DNA from: Faecalicoccus acidiformans
GTDB taxonomy: Bacteria; Bacillota_I; Bacilli_A; Erysipelotrichales; Erysipelotrichaceae
DNA length: 64,000 nucleotides
Assembly (NCBI RefSeq): GCF_014202635.1
Contig: NZ_JACHHD010000008.1
Span: 27,445-91,444 of the forward strand
Direction: 5' to 3'
Positions 38,954 to 48,085 of the stretch are shown here, in pieces (the stretch's first letter is position 1; the number at the start of each line of letters is the position of its first letter). A program made the position numbers and the translations under genes. The notes below the pieces were generated by a model. The model had not been told where the DNA came from and searched no databases. It saw only the letters and a program-made list of their open reading frames with translations.

Positions 38954-38956
38954 GTC

Positions 38957-39661
38957 ATGAAGAAAGAATTTCTTGCCTGTGAGCGAAAAGAAGTCTTCTT
39001 GTTGCTGATGTTTGGCGCCGGGATGATGGGCGCCTATACATTCATTTTGCGGGGCGGTGTCTTCTGCAATGCGCAGACGGCAAACTTTGTGATGATGGCC
39101 GTGGCTTTGGGAACGGGATCTATCTCACAAGGATTATATTATTTGATTCCAGTCTGTGCTTATTTTATGGGATCTGTGATTTCGGAACTTTTACCGAATC
39201 CGGTCAAAAAAATACACTTGTTTCGCTGGGATACGTATCTGGTCGCTTTTGAGATCCTGGTTTTATTTGGAATCGGGTGGATCCCTTTGACGATCAATCA
39301 CCATATCGTCCAAGTCATGATCAACTTTATCGCTTCAATGCAGTATAACACTTTCCGCCAAGCCGAAAGCATCCCGATGGCAACGACTTTTTGTACCAAT
39401 CACCTTCGGCAGACGGGAATCGGTTTCGTTCGTTATATCAAGAAAAAAGACAGACAAGCTCTTTTAAGAGGCTTTCGTCATTTGAGCATGCTGGTAAGTT
39501 TTGTGGCGGGAGGAATCTTGGAAGCCTTTTTCTGCTCGATCCTGATGGAAAAAGCGATTTGGATCGCTTTGATTCCTTTAGGAATCGCCTTTATCATCTT
39601 GGCTTACGGCGATATTAAAGAAGAACAACGTGATTTTTCCAGCATTCCGCATGGACACTGA
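38957..39661 (+). CDS. DUF1275 (YoaK) family membrane protein
   Basis: A 234-residue protein with about six helices. The opening block GMMGAYTFILRGGVFCNAQTANFVMM is the hallmark of the YoaK/DUF1275 family, and MATTFCTNHLRQTG is the second conserved block. Function unknown. It directly follows the GNAT gene and is ended by a terminator. Confidence 0.88.
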   Translation: MKKEFLACERKEVFLLLMFGAGMMGAYTFILRGGVFCNAQTANFVMMAVALGTGSISQGLYYLIPVCAYFMGSVISELLPNPVKKIHLFRWDTYLVAFEILVLFGIGWIPLTINHHIVQVMINFIASMQYNTFRQAESIPMATTFCTNHLRQTGIGFVRYIKKKDRQALLRGFRHLSMLVSFVAGGILEAFFCSILMEKAIWIALIPLGIAFIILAYGDIKEEQRDFSSIPHGH

Positions 39662-39663
39662 AA

Positions 39664-39692
39664 GGTAAAGCTGAAAGGCTTTCCTTTTTTTT
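39664..39692 (+). terminator. Terminator after DUF1275 gene
   Basis: GG-AAAGC/GCTTT-CC stem with one bulged T (39664-39684), followed by eight T. Confidence 0.75.
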
Positions 39693-39754
39693 GTATGAGC
39701 GGGCAAAAAGTGGAGAAATAGAAGGTATCTTTTGCTTTGGCGTTTTTAGATTTT

Positions 39755-39784
39755 TTGTGATAAATTGTTGGTTTCTTGTATAAT
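39755..39784 (+). promoter_or_regulatory. Promoter of pyrophosphatase gene
   Basis: TTGTGA (39755-39760), 18 bp, TATAAT (39779-39784). Confidence 0.6.
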
Positions 39785-39805
39785 AAAGGCACAGGAGGGG
39801 TTAGG

Positions 39806-41437
39806 ATGCAAGATCGAACAATATATATTACCGGGCATATTCATCCTGATACAGACAGTATCGCATCTGCCATCGGATATGCTTTTTTAAAGACCGCTCT
39901 GGGGGAACCCGCAAAAGCGTGTCGTTTGGGGGAATTGAATCATGAGACACGCTATTTATTGGATCGGTTTCATTTTGAAGAGCCTTTGTTGTTAAAAGAT
40001 GCACGCATTCAAGTCAAAGAGCTCGCATTGGATCATCCCGCAGATCTTTTGGAAGAGACAACGATCTTTGATGCGTTGGAATTGATGCACGATGGAAAGG
40101 GGCAGGGGTTTGGTGTTGTTGATCATCAAAAGAAACTTGTCGGGATCGTTACGCGCAGTGATATTGCCAAAGTGGGGTTAGGCGATACTGCACAAGGGAT
40201 CGACTTGTTAAAAGAGACTCCTGTGGAAAACATTGTAAAAACAATCAAGGGAAAAAGTGTGTATCTGGATCCCGTCAAACATATCAATGGAAAAGTTTCA
40301 ATCATTGCCCTGACCAAGAATCATGTGCGCAATTATGATATAGAGGACCGCATCGTAATTATTGGTGATGATCCGATGGCGCAGATGGATCTGATCAAAA
40401 AGGGAGCTGGCATGTTGATCATGGTTTGGACGCAGCAGGTCAGTGAAGAAGTGATCGCATTGGCTAAAGAGTATCATTGCCAGCTGGTGCTTTCGGGCTA
40501 TGGAAGCATGAATACATCGCGTTATTTGTATTTCTCAATTCCGGTTCGCTTGATCATGACTCGCAATGTAGTGACATTTTCGGAGGAGGAACTGGCTGAA
40601 GATGTTTCAAAAAAAATGTTGAAGACCCGTTATCGCATGTATCCGGTGGTCAATGAGAAATATCAGCCGGTAGGTTATGTGACGCGTTATCATATGATGA
40701 ACTTTAAGAATAAACGAATCATCATGGTCGATCACAATGAGTTTTCACAGTCGGTCAAAGGCATTGAACATGCGGAACTGATTGAAGTGCTGGACCATCA
40801 TCGCATCTATGATTTTGCGACCAGCAAGCCGGTTTCGTTCCGCAATGAAATCGTGGGCAGTACGGCCACCATCGTAGCGACGATCTTTAAAGAGAACCAA
40901 ATTCCGATCCCTAAAGATTTGGCAGGTTTATTGCTGGGGGCGATCCTTTCAGATACATTGCATTTTCAGTCGCCGACAACAACACAAAAAGACCGTACGG
41001 CAGCCAATATGCTGGCAGCTTTTGCGGATCTGGATGTTGATGCTTTCGCAACCGATATTTTTACCATCACAAGCGATATTTCCGGCAAGAGCGTAAAAGA
41101 ACTAGTCAATTCTGATATCAAATTTTACGAGATCCGCAATGTTCGTATGATGATCGCTCAAGTCGTGATTCCTTGTGCTGAGTATATTTTAGGCTTGGAA
41201 GAAGAGATCGATCAGGAATTGGATGCATTAGTCTGTCAGAAGGATCTGGATCTTTGTACTGTTGTTTTCACAAGTATTTTGGAGAGTGGATCGATCTTTT
41301 ATGCCCGCGGCCCTAAAAAGGGCTGGATCCAGGAGGCTTTTCCAGATACAGAAGGGCCGCACACTCTTCAAAAGCAGGTCTTGTCGAGAAAGAACCAGGT
41401 TCTTCCGATGTTGAGCGAAATTATTACGCGGTTTTAA
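39806..41437 (+). CDS. ppaC: Manganese-dependent inorganic pyrophosphatase with CBS and DRTGG domains
   Basis: A 543-residue family II pyrophosphatase. The DHH domain is split: N-terminal GHIHPDTDSIASAI (metal ligands), then an inserted regulatory region (about 65-300) with two CBS domains and a DRTGG domain between them, then DHH motif DHHRIYD and a DHHA2 domain (from about 410). CBS-containing forms are inhibited by AMP/ADP and activated by diadenosine polyphosphates in characterised clostridial enzymes. ATG 39806 follows AGGAGGGG. It stands alone. Confidence 0.93.
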   Translation: MQDRTIYITGHIHPDTDSIASAIGYAFLKTALGEPAKACRLGELNHETRYLLDRFHFEEPLLLKDARIQVKELALDHPADLLEETTIFDALELMHDGKGQGFGVVDHQKKLVGIVTRSDIAKVGLGDTAQGIDLLKETPVENIVKTIKGKSVYLDPVKHINGKVSIIALTKNHVRNYDIEDRIVIIGDDPMAQMDLIKKGAGMLIMVWTQQVSEEVIALAKEYHCQLVLSGYGSMNTSRYLYFSIPVRLIMTRNVVTFSEEELAEDVSKKMLKTRYRMYPVVNEKYQPVGYVTRYHMMNFKNKRIIMVDHNEFSQSVKGIEHAELIEVLDHHRIYDFATSKPVSFRNEIVGSTATIVATIFKENQIPIPKDLAGLLLGAILSDTLHFQSPTTTQKDRTAANMLAAFADLDVDAFATDIFTITSDISGKSVKELVNSDIKFYEIRNVRMMIAQVVIPCAEYILGLEEEIDQELDALVCQKDLDLCTVVFTSILESGSIFYARGPKKGWIQEAFPDTEGPHTLQKQVLSRKNQVLPMLSEIITRF

Positions 41438-41452
41438 TATCTTAACGCAATC

Positions 41453-41480
41453 TTAACAGCAGTCATTTAGGTTTTATGAT
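41453..41480 (+). promoter_or_regulatory. Promoter of ktrB-ktrA
   Basis: TTAACA (41453-41458), 16 bp, TATGAT (41475-41480). The hairpin at 41498-41531 would lie in the leader. Confidence 0.55.
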
Positions 41481-41497
41481 ACATTTCTAGAGAAAAT

Positions 41498-41531
41498 AGG
41501 GTCCGTTTCGGGCCCTCTTCTCTCTTTTTTT
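41498..41531 (+). terminator. Terminator or attenuator in front of ktrB
   Basis: AGGGTCC/GGGCCCT 7-bp stem (41498-41504 with 41510-41516), GTTTC loop, a weaker GAGAA/TTCTC outer stem, then seven T. It lies after the predicted ktrB promoter, so it either ends ppaC transcripts or attenuates ktrB. Confidence 0.7.
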
Positions 41532-41554
41532 GATGTGAGGAATGATGAAGTTTT

Positions 41555-42901
41555 ATGTTTACTAAGATCCATAGGCGGTTTTCCCACGCACAGACCTTGG
41601 CGATCGGCCATTTTTTGGTAATTCTGACAGGCGCTTTATTGCTGATGTTGCCAATTGCCAGTCAAGATGGGACCGTGACCGATTTTCTATCGACCTTATT
41701 CACTTCGACCAGCGCAACTTGTGTGACTGGGCTGATCGTGGTGGATACAGGAACGCATTGGACTTTCTTCGGACAGCTTGTGATTTTGTTGCTGATCCAG
41801 ATAGGAGGTTTGGGGTTTGTGAGCATTGGGGTACTGTTTTCGATGTTCTTGAACCGAAAGATCTCCTTGAGCACGCGGTCGCTGTTGCAGGAGAGTTTGA
41901 ATGTTGACCGGGTCGGCGGTGTGATTCGTTTGGTGCGCAAGGCTTTATTAGGAACCTTGTTGTTTGAGTCGATTGGCGCAATCTTGCTGTGTTTCCGTTT
42001 CATTCCGGATTTTGGCCTTGTAACCGGACTTTGGATGAGCATCTTCCATTCGGTCTCGGCTTTCTGTAATGCCGGTTTCGATATTTTAGGAAGTTTCTTT
42101 GGTGCCTATTGTTCTCTGGTTCCTTATGCCGGGGATGTTTTGGTCAACATGGTGATCATGTCACTGATCGTGATCGGCGGTATCGGTTTTATCGTATGGA
42201 GCGATCTTCTTGAGCATACGTATCACTTTAAGAAATATCGTCTGCATACCAAGATTGTATTGATTACGACTTTGATCCTGATCTTTGGAGGCGCCCTATT
42301 ATTCTATATTTTTGAAAAAGATTCTATCTTGGCAGGACGACCGATCCATGAGCAGATCTTATGTTGTTTATTCAGTTCGGTGACGGCTCGTACAGCGGGG
42401 TTCAATACGGTTGATTTTGGCTTTGTTCGTCAATGCTCGGCACTCTTGATGTGTGTGCTGATGTACATTGGAGGAAGCCCGGGATCTACTGCCGGCGGAA
42501 TCAAAACCACGACAATTGCTGTATTGTTTGGATCGCTGGTTTCTAAAGTGCGCGGCAATCATGGAATCAACTTATTCCGCAGACAGGTGGATAAAGATAC
42601 CGTATCACAGTCTGCCAATGTGCTGGTGCTGACACTGCTGTTAGCGACATCATCGATCATGGCTATCTGTGCAATGCAAGATTTGAATATGTTGGATGTG
42701 GCGTTTGAGGTCTTCTCTGGTTTGGGAACCGTGGGGATGACAACAGGAATCACGCGCGATCTGATTCCGGCCAGTCAGGTGATCATCATCTTGATGATGT
42801 ATCTAGGACGCATTGGAACGATGTCTTTTGCGTACAGTTTCTTTGAAAAACGAAATGTGCCGGCTATACAAAACCCGGTTGAGAAAGTGATGGTAGGATA
42901 A
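41555..42901 (+). CDS. ktrB: Potassium uptake channel subunit KtrB
   Basis: A 448-residue TrkH/KtrB-type subunit with four M1-P-M2 repeats. Selectivity-filter regions are visible as TSTSATCVTGL, SVSAFCNAGFDI, TARTAGFNTVDF and LGTVGMTTGIT. It needs the cytosolic gate protein KtrA, encoded next. GAGG-type site upstream. A hairpin with T-run lies in its probable leader. Confidence 0.93.
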   Translation: MFTKIHRRFSHAQTLAIGHFLVILTGALLLMLPIASQDGTVTDFLSTLFTSTSATCVTGLIVVDTGTHWTFFGQLVILLLIQIGGLGFVSIGVLFSMFLNRKISLSTRSLLQESLNVDRVGGVIRLVRKALLGTLLFESIGAILLCFRFIPDFGLVTGLWMSIFHSVSAFCNAGFDILGSFFGAYCSLVPYAGDVLVNMVIMSLIVIGGIGFIVWSDLLEHTYHFKKYRLHTKIVLITTLILIFGGALLFYIFEKDSILAGRPIHEQILCCLFSSVTARTAGFNTVDFGFVRQCSALLMCVLMYIGGSPGSTAGGIKTTTIAVLFGSLVSKVRGNHGINLFRRQVDKDTVSQSANVLVLTLLLATSSIMAICAMQDLNMLDVAFEVFSGLGTVGMTTGITRDLIPASQVIIILMMYLGRIGTMSFAYSFFEKRNVPAIQNPVEKVMVG

Positions 42902-42902
42902 T

Positions 42903-43556
42903 ATGAAAACAGTATTGATCATTGGATTAGGGCGTTTTGGAAGACGTTTGGCCACTCGCATGGCAGAGTTGGGAAATGAAGTGATGATCGTGGATCAGAA
43001 TGCCGAAATCGTAGAAAAATTATTGCCATATGTTACGGATGGCAAGATCGGAGATTGTACGGATGAAGAAGTGCTTCGTTCATTAGGAGTCAATAATTTT
43101 GATATCTGTTTTGTTTGTACGGGAAACAGCTTTCAAAGTTCTTTAGAGATCACCGATCAGTTAAAAACCTTGGGAGCCAAGCGTGTCATCAGTAAGGCCG
43201 ATCGTGATATCCAGGCCAAGTTCTTATTAAAGAACGGTGCCGATGAAGTAGTGTATCCCAATCGGGATATTGCCGACAAAGTGGCGGTTCGCTGCAGCAT
43301 GAACAATGTTTTTGATTATGTTGAATTATCCCAAGGCTATTCAATCTATGAGATTCCGCCTTTGACGAAATGGATCGGCAAATCGATCAAAGATTTAGAT
43401 ATCCGTCAGAGATATAAGATCAGCGTGATCAGCACGAAAGAAGAAGGAAGCCTGAACATGCTTCCGGGACCGGATCATATCATTTCAGGGTCGGAACATT
43501 TAGTGGTGATCGGGCTGCAAAAAGATATCGATCACATTCTTGAACAATTGCGTTAA
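42903..43556 (+). CDS. ktrA: Potassium uptake regulatory subunit KtrA
   Basis: A 217-residue RCK protein: N-terminal nucleotide-binding GLGRFGRRLA and acidic VDQNAE at strand 2, then RCK_C domain (about 135-215) that in other species binds c-di-AMP. It gates KtrB. Begins one base after the ktrB stop; ends with a strong terminator. Confidence 0.93.
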   Translation: MKTVLIIGLGRFGRRLATRMAELGNEVMIVDQNAEIVEKLLPYVTDGKIGDCTDEEVLRSLGVNNFDICFVCTGNSFQSSLEITDQLKTLGAKRVISKADRDIQAKFLLKNGADEVVYPNRDIADKVAVRCSMNNVFDYVELSQGYSIYEIPPLTKWIGKSIKDLDIRQRYKISVISTKEEGSLNMLPGPDHIISGSEHLVVIGLQKDIDHILEQLR

Positions 43557-43585
43557 CACAGGAACAGGATTCCTGTGTTTTTTTT
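43556..43585 (+). terminator. Terminator after ktrA
   Basis: ACACAGGAA/TTCCTGTGT stem (43556-43564 with 43570-43578) followed by T-run. Confidence 0.88.
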
Positions 43586-43590
43586 AGATA

Positions 43591-43620
43591 CAAAAATAAG
43601 AGTGCCGCAGCACTCTTATT
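43591..43620 (-). terminator. Terminator after ftsH
   Basis: 11-bp stem AATAAGAGTGC/GCACTCTTATT (43595-43605 with 43610-43620) with a TTTTTG tail on the minus strand, overlapping the stop codon. Confidence 0.85.
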
Positions 43621-45472
43621 GAATCGTTGTCGGAATCTCGGCCGGTTTATTCAAGATGGTCATGAATTGTTCACCGGTGATGGTTTCTTTTTCATAGAGA
43701 TATTTTGCCAGTTCGTGAAGCTTCATCTTGTTTTCGTTCAGGATCTGATACGCTTCATCGTGTGCACGCTTGATCAAAGCGGCCACTTCTTCATCAATCT
43801 TTGTCGCTGTTTCAGAAGAACACTGTAAACTGGCATCTCCGCCAAGATAGGCATTATTGACGGTTTCCAAAGCCATCATGCCAAAGTTGTCACTCATACC
43901 ATAGCGGGTGATCATGGCACGGGCCAGTTTGGTTGCCTGTTCGATATCGTTAGAAGCTCCCGTCGTCACGGAATGAAAGATCAGTTCTTCGGCACAGCGG
44001 CCGCCGGTCAAAGTCATCAGCCGATGATAAGCATCCTCTTTGGATAATAAGTATTGTTCATCTTGTTCCACCTGCATTGTATAGCCTAAGGCTCCTTTGG
44101 TTCGTGGAATGATTGTGATCTTATGGACCGGAGCACGATTTTGACAGCGTGCAGCTACCAAGGCATGGCCAATTTCATGATACGATACGATCATACGTTC
44201 CTTATTGGAAATGGCCGAACCTTTCTTTTGTTCACCGGCAATTACAACTTCGATCGCCTCTTCCAAATCTTTTTGAACGACGCTCTTTCTGCCATCGCGC
44301 ACAGCTCGTAAAGCGGCTTCGTTGACCATGTTCGCAAGGTCGGCTCCGCTGGCGCCGGCACTGGCTCTGGCAATCACATTGAAATCGATTTCTTTTGAAC
44401 ACTTGATCTTTTGAGCATGCAGGCGCAAAATAGCTTCTCGTCCGTGCAGGTCTGGTAATTCAACAGGGATCTGGCGATCAAATCGGCCCGGTCGGGTCAA
44501 AGCAGGATCTAAAGATTCTGGACGGTTGGTGGCAGCTAAAAGAACCACTCCGTCAGACCCGTCAAAACCGTCCATCTCAGCCAGCAGCTGATTGAGAGTC
44601 TGTTCTCGTTCGTCATTTCCGTTAAGGCCGGCTCCGTCACGTTTTTTACCAATCGTATCGATCTCATCAATAAACACGATGCAAGGCGCTTTTTCTCGCG
44701 CTTGCTTGAACAGATCACGGACTTTGGCCGCACCGCGTCCTACAAACATTTCGACGAATTCAGAGCCTGAGATGGAAAAGAACGGGACGCCGGCTTCTCC
44801 AGCCACTGCTTTGGCAAGCAATGTCTTCCCGGTTCCTGGAGGCCCCACCAACAAAGCACCTTTAGGCATACGAGCCCCAATCGTTTTGTATTTCTCTGGA
44901 TTGTTTAGAAAATCGACGATCTCTTTTAAGTTCTCTTTGGCTTCTTCTTGCCCGGCGACATCTTTAAATGTTGTACCGGTTTTTTTGCCTTCATAGACTT
45001 TGACGTTGGATTTTCCCAGGTTTCCCAGTCCGAATCCGCTTTGGCCAAAGGACATACTATCGGTCCCTGTCTTGTCCTGGATTCTTTTAAAGGCCCGTCT
45101 GCCTAACCACCAGAAGAGAAAGAGCGGTAAAAACAAGGTCAATAAATAATACACGATCGGATTCACGGGTTCTGAGATCACCTGAGTAAAGGTAGCTCCG
45201 GAATCGTTGAGACGATCTACGAGCTCAGGGTCATTCATCAAACCGGTTTCATAAGTTTTTTCATTTTCTCCTTTTAAAGTGTAATACACAGTCTGATCTT
45301 CAATTTGTACATTTTCAACTTGTCTTTCTTCAACGGAATCTAGAAAGTCAGAATATGTTGTCGTTTCTTGGAGCGAAGAACGAAACAACGGTCCTACGAT
45401 AAAGTTCAGGACCAGTACAACGATCAGGATAATGGCATAATATCGATAGAGCGAATGTTTTGGCTTATCCAT
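43616..45472 (-). CDS. ftsH: ATP-dependent zinc metalloprotease FtsH
   Basis: A 618-residue membrane AAA protease: two N-terminal helices (about 12-30 and 105-123) flanking an outside domain; AAA domain with Walker A GPPGTGKT, Walker B FIDEID, SRH region [18 protein letters not shown]; zinc site HEIGH. It degrades misfolded membrane and regulatory proteins. A CIRCE operator overlaps its promoter, so HrcA probably represses it until heat or unfolding stress. It is monocistronic between two terminators. Confidence 0.96.
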   Translation of the reverse strand: MDKPKHSLYRYYAIILIVVLVLNFIVGPLFRSSLQETTTYSDFLDSVEERQVENVQIEDQTVYYTLKGENEKTYETGLMNDPELVDRLNDSGATFTQVISEPVNPIVYYLLTLFLPLFLFWWLGRRAFKRIQDKTGTDSMSFGQSGFGLGNLGKSNVKVYEGKKTGTTFKDVAGQEEAKENLKEIVDFLNNPEKYKTIGARMPKGALLVGPPGTGKTLLAKAVAGEAGVPFFSISGSEFVEMFVGRGAAKVRDLFKQAREKAPCIVFIDEIDTIGKKRDGAGLNGNDEREQTLNQLLAEMDGFDGSDGVVLLAATNRPESLDPALTRPGRFDRQIPVELPDLHGREAILRLHAQKIKCSKEIDFNVIARASAGASGADLANMVNEAALRAVRDGRKSVVQKDLEEAIEVVIAGEQKKGSAISNKERMIVSYHEIGHALVAARCQNRAPVHKITIIPRTKGALGYTMQVEQDEQYLLSKEDAYHRLMTLTGGRCAEELIFHSVTTGASNDIEQATKLARAMITRYGMSDNFGMMALETVNNAYLGGDASLQCSSETATKIDEEVAALIKRAHDEAYQILNENKMKLHELAKYLYEKETITGEQFMTILNKPAEIPTTIQ

Positions 45473-45504
45473 TACAAAGTACCCCCTTTTTAGAAATTAG
45501 ATTC

Positions 45505-45532
45505 AGTATAACGCGAATTGGCACTTTGTCAA
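45505..45532 (-). promoter_or_regulatory. Promoter of ftsH
   Basis: On the minus strand TTGACA (45532-45527), 16 bp, TATACT (45510-45505). The -35 box lies inside the CIRCE element. Confidence 0.75.
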
Positions 45533-45544
45533 TAAGAGTGCTAA
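45518..45544. promoter_or_regulatory. CIRCE element (HrcA operator) at ftsH promoter
   Basis: Nine-base arms separated by nine bases: TTAGCACTC on the minus strand (exact consensus arm, 45544-45536) and AAGTGCCAA (two changes from consensus, 45526-45518). The spacer holds the -35 hexamer, so HrcA binding would block RNA polymerase. Confidence 0.85.
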
Positions 45545-45572
45545 CGATTTGACGATTTCACATAATCTAAAC

Positions 45573-45596
45573 AAAAAAGAACCACATCAGTGGTTC
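45573..45596 (-). terminator. Terminator of the aro operon
   Basis: GAACCAC/GTGGTTC stem (45579-45585 with 45590-45596) followed by TTTTTT on the minus strand; includes the last gene's stop codon. Confidence 0.85.
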
Positions 45597-46435
45597 GATT
45601 GAAAAGCCTGGATCAAAGCTTGTGTACCTTTTTCTCCATATCCTTGATCGATCAGATCCAAGTATTCCTGGATCACGTGTTCGACGCCTGCCAGTTTGAC
45701 TTGGTCTTGATGCAGAGCAATCTTCAAGTCCTTGACAAAATGTTTAATATAGAAGCCGGGCGCATAATCTTTCTGAATCATCTTTTCGCCCAGCAAAGAT
45801 AACTGGCGGGAACCCGCGGCACCGTGTTGAAGACATTCAATCACCAGGGCAGGATCCAATCCTTGTCCTTGACAATAACTGAAGGCTTCGCAGATCCCTT
45901 GCAGAGTATTGGCAATCATGATCTGATTAGCAATCTTGACTTTTTGTCCAGATCCAGCTTTCCCGCAATAGTGGATCTCTTGTCCGAAGGCGGAAAAGAT
46001 CGGCATCATCGATTCAAAGGCTTCCTTTTGACCGCCGACCAGGATCGTCAATGTGCCGTTTTGGGCACCGACATCCCCACCGGTCACCGGAGCATCCAAG
46101 ATCTGGATCTGTTTCTCTGCACCGGCTTTCGAAAGTTCGATGGTCAGTTCTGGATCTGAGGTCGTAAAGTCGATGCATGTCATGCCGGGGCGAAGAACTT
46201 TGAATAATTGTGCATAGACTTCCCGGACATCTTGCGGAAATCCTACCATGGTGCCGATCACATCGACATGCGAGACCAGAGCAGGGATGTCTTTTTGGAT
46301 GAAAATGCCTTCCTCTTTTAGATCTTGGACCTTTTCAGGATGGCGGGCATAGACATGTACTTCGTGGCCATGATGATGCAGATGGCGAACCATCGGTTTT
46401 CCCATGATCCCGGCCCCGATCCAACCAATTCTCAT
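45587..46435 (-). CDS. 3-hydroxyisobutyrate dehydrogenase family oxidoreductase
   Basis: A 282-residue beta-hydroxyacid dehydrogenase: dinucleotide motif GWIGAGIMGKPM, substrate loop DAPVTGGDVGAQNGTL, catalytic Lys in GSGQKVKIANQ. Family members reduce tartronate semialdehyde, 3-hydroxyisobutyrate or similar acids; the exact substrate is unknown. ATG 46435 overlaps the flavodoxin stop (ATGA) and has AGGAGGCC upstream. It is the last gene of the operon that starts with aroB. Confidence 0.85.
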   Translation of the reverse strand: MRIGWIGAGIMGKPMVRHLHHHGHEVHVYARHPEKVQDLKEEGIFIQKDIPALVSHVDVIGTMVGFPQDVREVYAQLFKVLRPGMTCIDFTTSDPELTIELSKAGAEKQIQILDAPVTGGDVGAQNGTLTILVGGQKEAFESMMPIFSAFGQEIHYCGKAGSGQKVKIANQIMIANTLQGICEAFSYCQGQGLDPALVIECLQHGAAGSRQLSLLGEKMIQKDYAPGFYIKHFVKDLKIALHQDQVKLAGVEHVIQEYLDLIDQGYGEKGTQALIQAFQSNH

Positions 46436-46938
46436 CGGGAGGCCTCCTGGATCATCTTCAGGGCCCAAGTTTTGGCCTCTTCCAGATCCTGGGCATTCGG
46501 ACGATCTTTCACGTCTTCAAAGTTCTGCAGGCTGACTTGCAGCTTTTTGTCTTCCGGATGTGCCTGAAGCAGACTGACGTAGCGCTCTTTGACGGCGGCC
46601 GGCATTTTTCCCGGGCAATAGAAATGGCCGATGATCTGACAAGACGGATCTATATGGGAGTGCATTCTTTGGAACAGTCTTTCATAATATGCATCCGATC
46701 CGCCAAAACCGCAGGTGCCAAAGTAAGCGATCTTGGCATCTTTCAATTCTTTGAGACACGTTTGGATCGCATCGGCGCAGTCGCCCTTATTGGTCCAGGA
46801 GCCGATAAAATACAAATCGGCTTTTTGCGGGACATAAGGCCCGCAATAGATTGCATCGGTCTGACAAGCTTCTTGAATGGCTTGGGCAATTTGCCGGGTA
46901 TTGCCTGTCAGGCTTTCATAATAGATACAAATTTTCAT
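46432..46938 (-). CDS. Flavodoxin family protein
   Basis: A 168-residue flavodoxin-like protein: FMN phosphate loop YYESLTGNTRQIA at the N terminus and the flavin-facing GSWTNKGDC and GTCGFGG loops. The C-terminal extension (about 125-168) is helical. Similar short flavodoxins accompany reductases in gut Bacillota (for example the BilS type), but no partner of that kind is seen here. Overlaps both neighbours by 4 bases. Confidence 0.8.
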   Translation of the reverse strand: MKICIYYESLTGNTRQIAQAIQEACQTDAIYCGPYVPQKADLYFIGSWTNKGDCADAIQTCLKELKDAKIAYFGTCGFGGSDAYYERLFQRMHSHIDPSCQIIGHFYCPGKMPAAVKERYVSLLQAHPEDKKLQVSLQNFEDVKDRPNAQDLEEAKTWALKMIQEASR

Positions 46939-47240
46939 GATGTTATGACCTCCAATAGAAATGACATGGGACGAAAACCGTCATTGCAGCTGACAAGAGC
47001 GCTTTGCGGATCTTTCATCCAGGAATCGTGCAAATGATGGGCGCCATTCGCCAACGCAAAGACATAAGGGTATAAGCTTTGCCAGGCACTGGTACAAAAG
47101 CCTTTGGGACAAGCGGCTTCGTGACAGATCCAAGACTGTCCGATCTGCAGGGAACAGGCCGCGGTTTGCGGGATCTCGTACTGTTCTATGAGATCTTGAT
47201 ATGTCGTTTGGCGCAAGGCCGTAATCTTGATTGGTTTCAT
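46935..47240 (-). CDS. TIGR04076-like small protein
   Basis: A 101-residue protein resembling TIGR04076: conserved Cys residues in the order C29, C39, C44, C48, C84, the phrase CPKGFCTSAWQSLYPYVFALANG, and an end CNDGFRPMSFLLEV. The Cys pattern suggests metal binding. Function unknown. Overlaps the flavodoxin start by 4 bases (ATGA) and lies 8 bases after tyrA. Confidence 0.75.
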   Translation of the reverse strand: MKPIKITALRQTTYQDLIEQYEIPQTAACSLQIGQSWICHEAACPKGFCTSAWQSLYPYVFALANGAHHLHDSWMKDPQSALVSCNDGFRPMSFLLEVITS

Positions 47241-47248
47241 AGCTTCCC

Positions 47249-48085
47249 TCAGCGATTAAACAGCTTTCGCCGTTTCGTCGATTGAATAAACAGGCGTTTC
47301 ATTTCTTCGATATCTTCGGTTTCCAGGGCATGGCGGAAATGTTCGATCGAAGCGATGAACTGGTCGGTTTCATCCAATAAGATTTCTTTATTTAATAAAA
47401 AGAGTTCGGCCCAAAGGTCTTCATTGATCTCGGCAATGCGGGTCAGATCCCGAAAACTGTCCCCGGTATATTCGACCAAATGAGCATTTTCGTGCGTATT
47501 CATCAAACTGACCGCAATCACATGCGTCAGCTGGGACAAAAAGCCGATCATGCGGTCGTGCTCTTCGACACTGAGTGTCGCAATGTGGCCGACTTGTAAG
47601 GTTTTCCCCAGTTCAATGGCCTGATCGATGGCTTGCTGCGAATTGTGCTCTGTGGGAATCACGATATAGTTGGCTTGATCAAAGATAGCCGGGTCGCTGT
47701 GTTCGATCCCGCGGGATTCGCGTCCGCACATCGGGTGGATGCTGATGATCTCCAGATCGCTTCGAAGGATCTCTTGGGCCGGAGCGATGATCCCGGTCTT
47801 CACGCCGCTGATCTCCATCAATAACGTATGATCCGCAAGGTTTGACTGATACGTCTGGATCCATGGCTGGATCTGGGTGGGGTATAAACAGAGAATGATT
47901 TGATCGCATTGGTTCAGATCCTCTTCCGGGCGGGTTGTTCCTTTTTGAATGATCCCTTTATTGAGTGCCGTTTGGATCGATTCTTCGGATTTGTCAAAAC
48001 CGATGACTGAAATCCCTTGCTGGCTAAGGCGAGCGGCAAAACTGGCACCCATCACTCCTAATCCGATAATACCGATCGTTTTCAT
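47249..48085 (-). CDS. tyrA: Prephenate dehydrogenase
   Basis: A 278-residue monofunctional TyrA: NAD motif GIIGLGVMGASFAARL, HPMCGRESRGIEH (catalytic His region), and SQLTHVIAVSL. It converts prephenate to 4-hydroxyphenylpyruvate for tyrosine. No chorismate mutase or ACT domain is fused. Overlaps aroA stop by 4 bases. Confidence 0.93.
   Translation of the reverse strand: MKTIGIIGLGVMGASFAARLSQQGISVIGFDKSEESIQTALNKGIIQKGTTRPEEDLNQCDQIILCLYPTQIQPWIQTYQSNLADHTLLMEISGVKTGIIAPAQEILRSDLEIISIHPMCGRESRGIEHSDPAIFDQANYIVIPTEHNSQQAIDQAIELGKTLQVGHIATLSVEEHDRMIGFLSQLTHVIAVSLMNTHENAHLVEYTGDSFRDLTRIAEINEDLWAELFLLNKEILLDETDQFIASIEHFRHALETEDIEEMKRLFIQSTKRRKLFNR

Noticed and set aside
41481..41554. c-di-AMP riboswitch in the ktrB leader
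   Set aside because: The leader is far too short and lacks the conserved multi-stem core; only a simple hairpin with T-run is present.
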